13,951 nucleotides of DNA, from positions 1-13,951 of the forward strand of contig JAOAGU010000021.1 in assembly GCA_026415595.1 (NCBI GenBank). The letters run 5' to 3'. The stretch is from Thermodesulfovibrio sp. Lineage in GTDB: Bacteria > Nitrospirota > Thermodesulfovibrionia > Thermodesulfovibrionales > Thermodesulfovibrionaceae. Below are positions 13,864 through 13,951 of this stretch, in pieces. Numbering within the stretch: position 1 is the stretch's first letter; every line of letters begins with the position of its first letter. The position numbers and the translations under genes are program-made. The notes under the pieces were generated by a model. That model was not told where the DNA came from and did not search any database. It worked only from the letters and a program-made list of their open reading frames with translations.

Positions 13864-13951
13864 ATGAGAGTTGGTGTAATAGCTGGAGGAATTTCTTCTG
13901 AAAGAGAAGTATCTTTAAGAAGTGGTCAGGCAGTATTTAATGCTTTAAAAG
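13864..13951 (+). CDS. ddl: D-alanine--D-alanine ligase, N-terminal fragment
   Basis: The first 29 codons of an ATP-grasp D-Ala-D-Ala ligase, cut by the window end; the family length is around 300 aa. VGVIAGGISSEREVSLRSG is the N-terminal substrate-binding block, and Glu15 corresponds to the Glu contacting the first D-Ala in the E. coli enzyme. It starts 1 base after the murB stop with a good ribosome site. The position after murB is the usual one for ddl in dcw clusters, where ftsQ, ftsA and ftsZ normally follow. Its product is the dipeptide used by MurF at 4066-5403. Confidence 0.9.
   Translation, partial: MRVGVIAGGISSEREVSLRSGQAVFNALK

Overview
The window is one uninterrupted plus-strand run of division and cell-wall (dcw) genes: 3' end of rsmH, ftsL, ftsI, murE, murF, mraY, a class A DD-carboxypeptidase gene (dacA-like), murD, ftsW, murG, murC, murB and the first 29 codons of a D-Ala-D-Ala ligase gene (ddl). 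Apart from the inserted carboxypeptidase gene this is the textbook bacterial dcw order. Low G+C, Lys/Glu/Ile-rich proteins and a MurE with the DNPR signature of meso-diaminopimelate-adding enzymes suggest a Gram-negative-type, possibly thermophilic bacterium. The protein style resembles Nitrospirota such as Thermodesulfovibrio, but that placement is an impression, not a proven assignment.

Layout: 2-2588 holds rsmH (cut), ftsL and ftsI (16S rRNA methylation and the septal transpeptidase with its scaffold partner). 2585-6488 holds murE, murF and mraY (completion of the UDP-MurNAc-pentapeptide and its transfer to the lipid carrier). 6493-7539 is the dacA-like gene with a very basic C-terminal tail. 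7511-12605 holds murD, ftsW, murG and murC. 12606-12974 is a 369-base gap without a credible gene. 12975-13862 is murB and 13864 onward is ddl. All other junctions are tight: ATGA or TAATG overlaps or gaps of 0-4 bases, plus one 29-base overlap. The whole block therefore looks like one polycistronic, translationally coupled unit making lipid II (MurC-D-E-F, MraY, MurG, fed by MurB and Ddl) and using it at the septum (FtsW-FtsI with FtsL).

The one region the gene order does not explain is the murC-murB gap. It is clearly richer in G+C than its flanks and consists of two long, imperfect, nested palindromes (12609-12794 and 12824-12969). The murC stop is followed by TAAAAATGCC, the same TAA-AA-ATG junction seen at ftsL/ftsI and murE/murF, and the real murB starts with ATGCC again at 12975. 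The simplest reading is that a palindromic, non-coding, MITE/REP-like element of about 362 bp inserted at the murB start codon and the duplicated target re-created that start codon. Lesser oddities are a MurF with Glu where the carbamylated Lys is expected, a MurB with Cys at the usual catalytic Ser position, and the DD-carboxypeptidase inside the cluster. No tRNA, rRNA, CRISPR array or transposase gene was seen.
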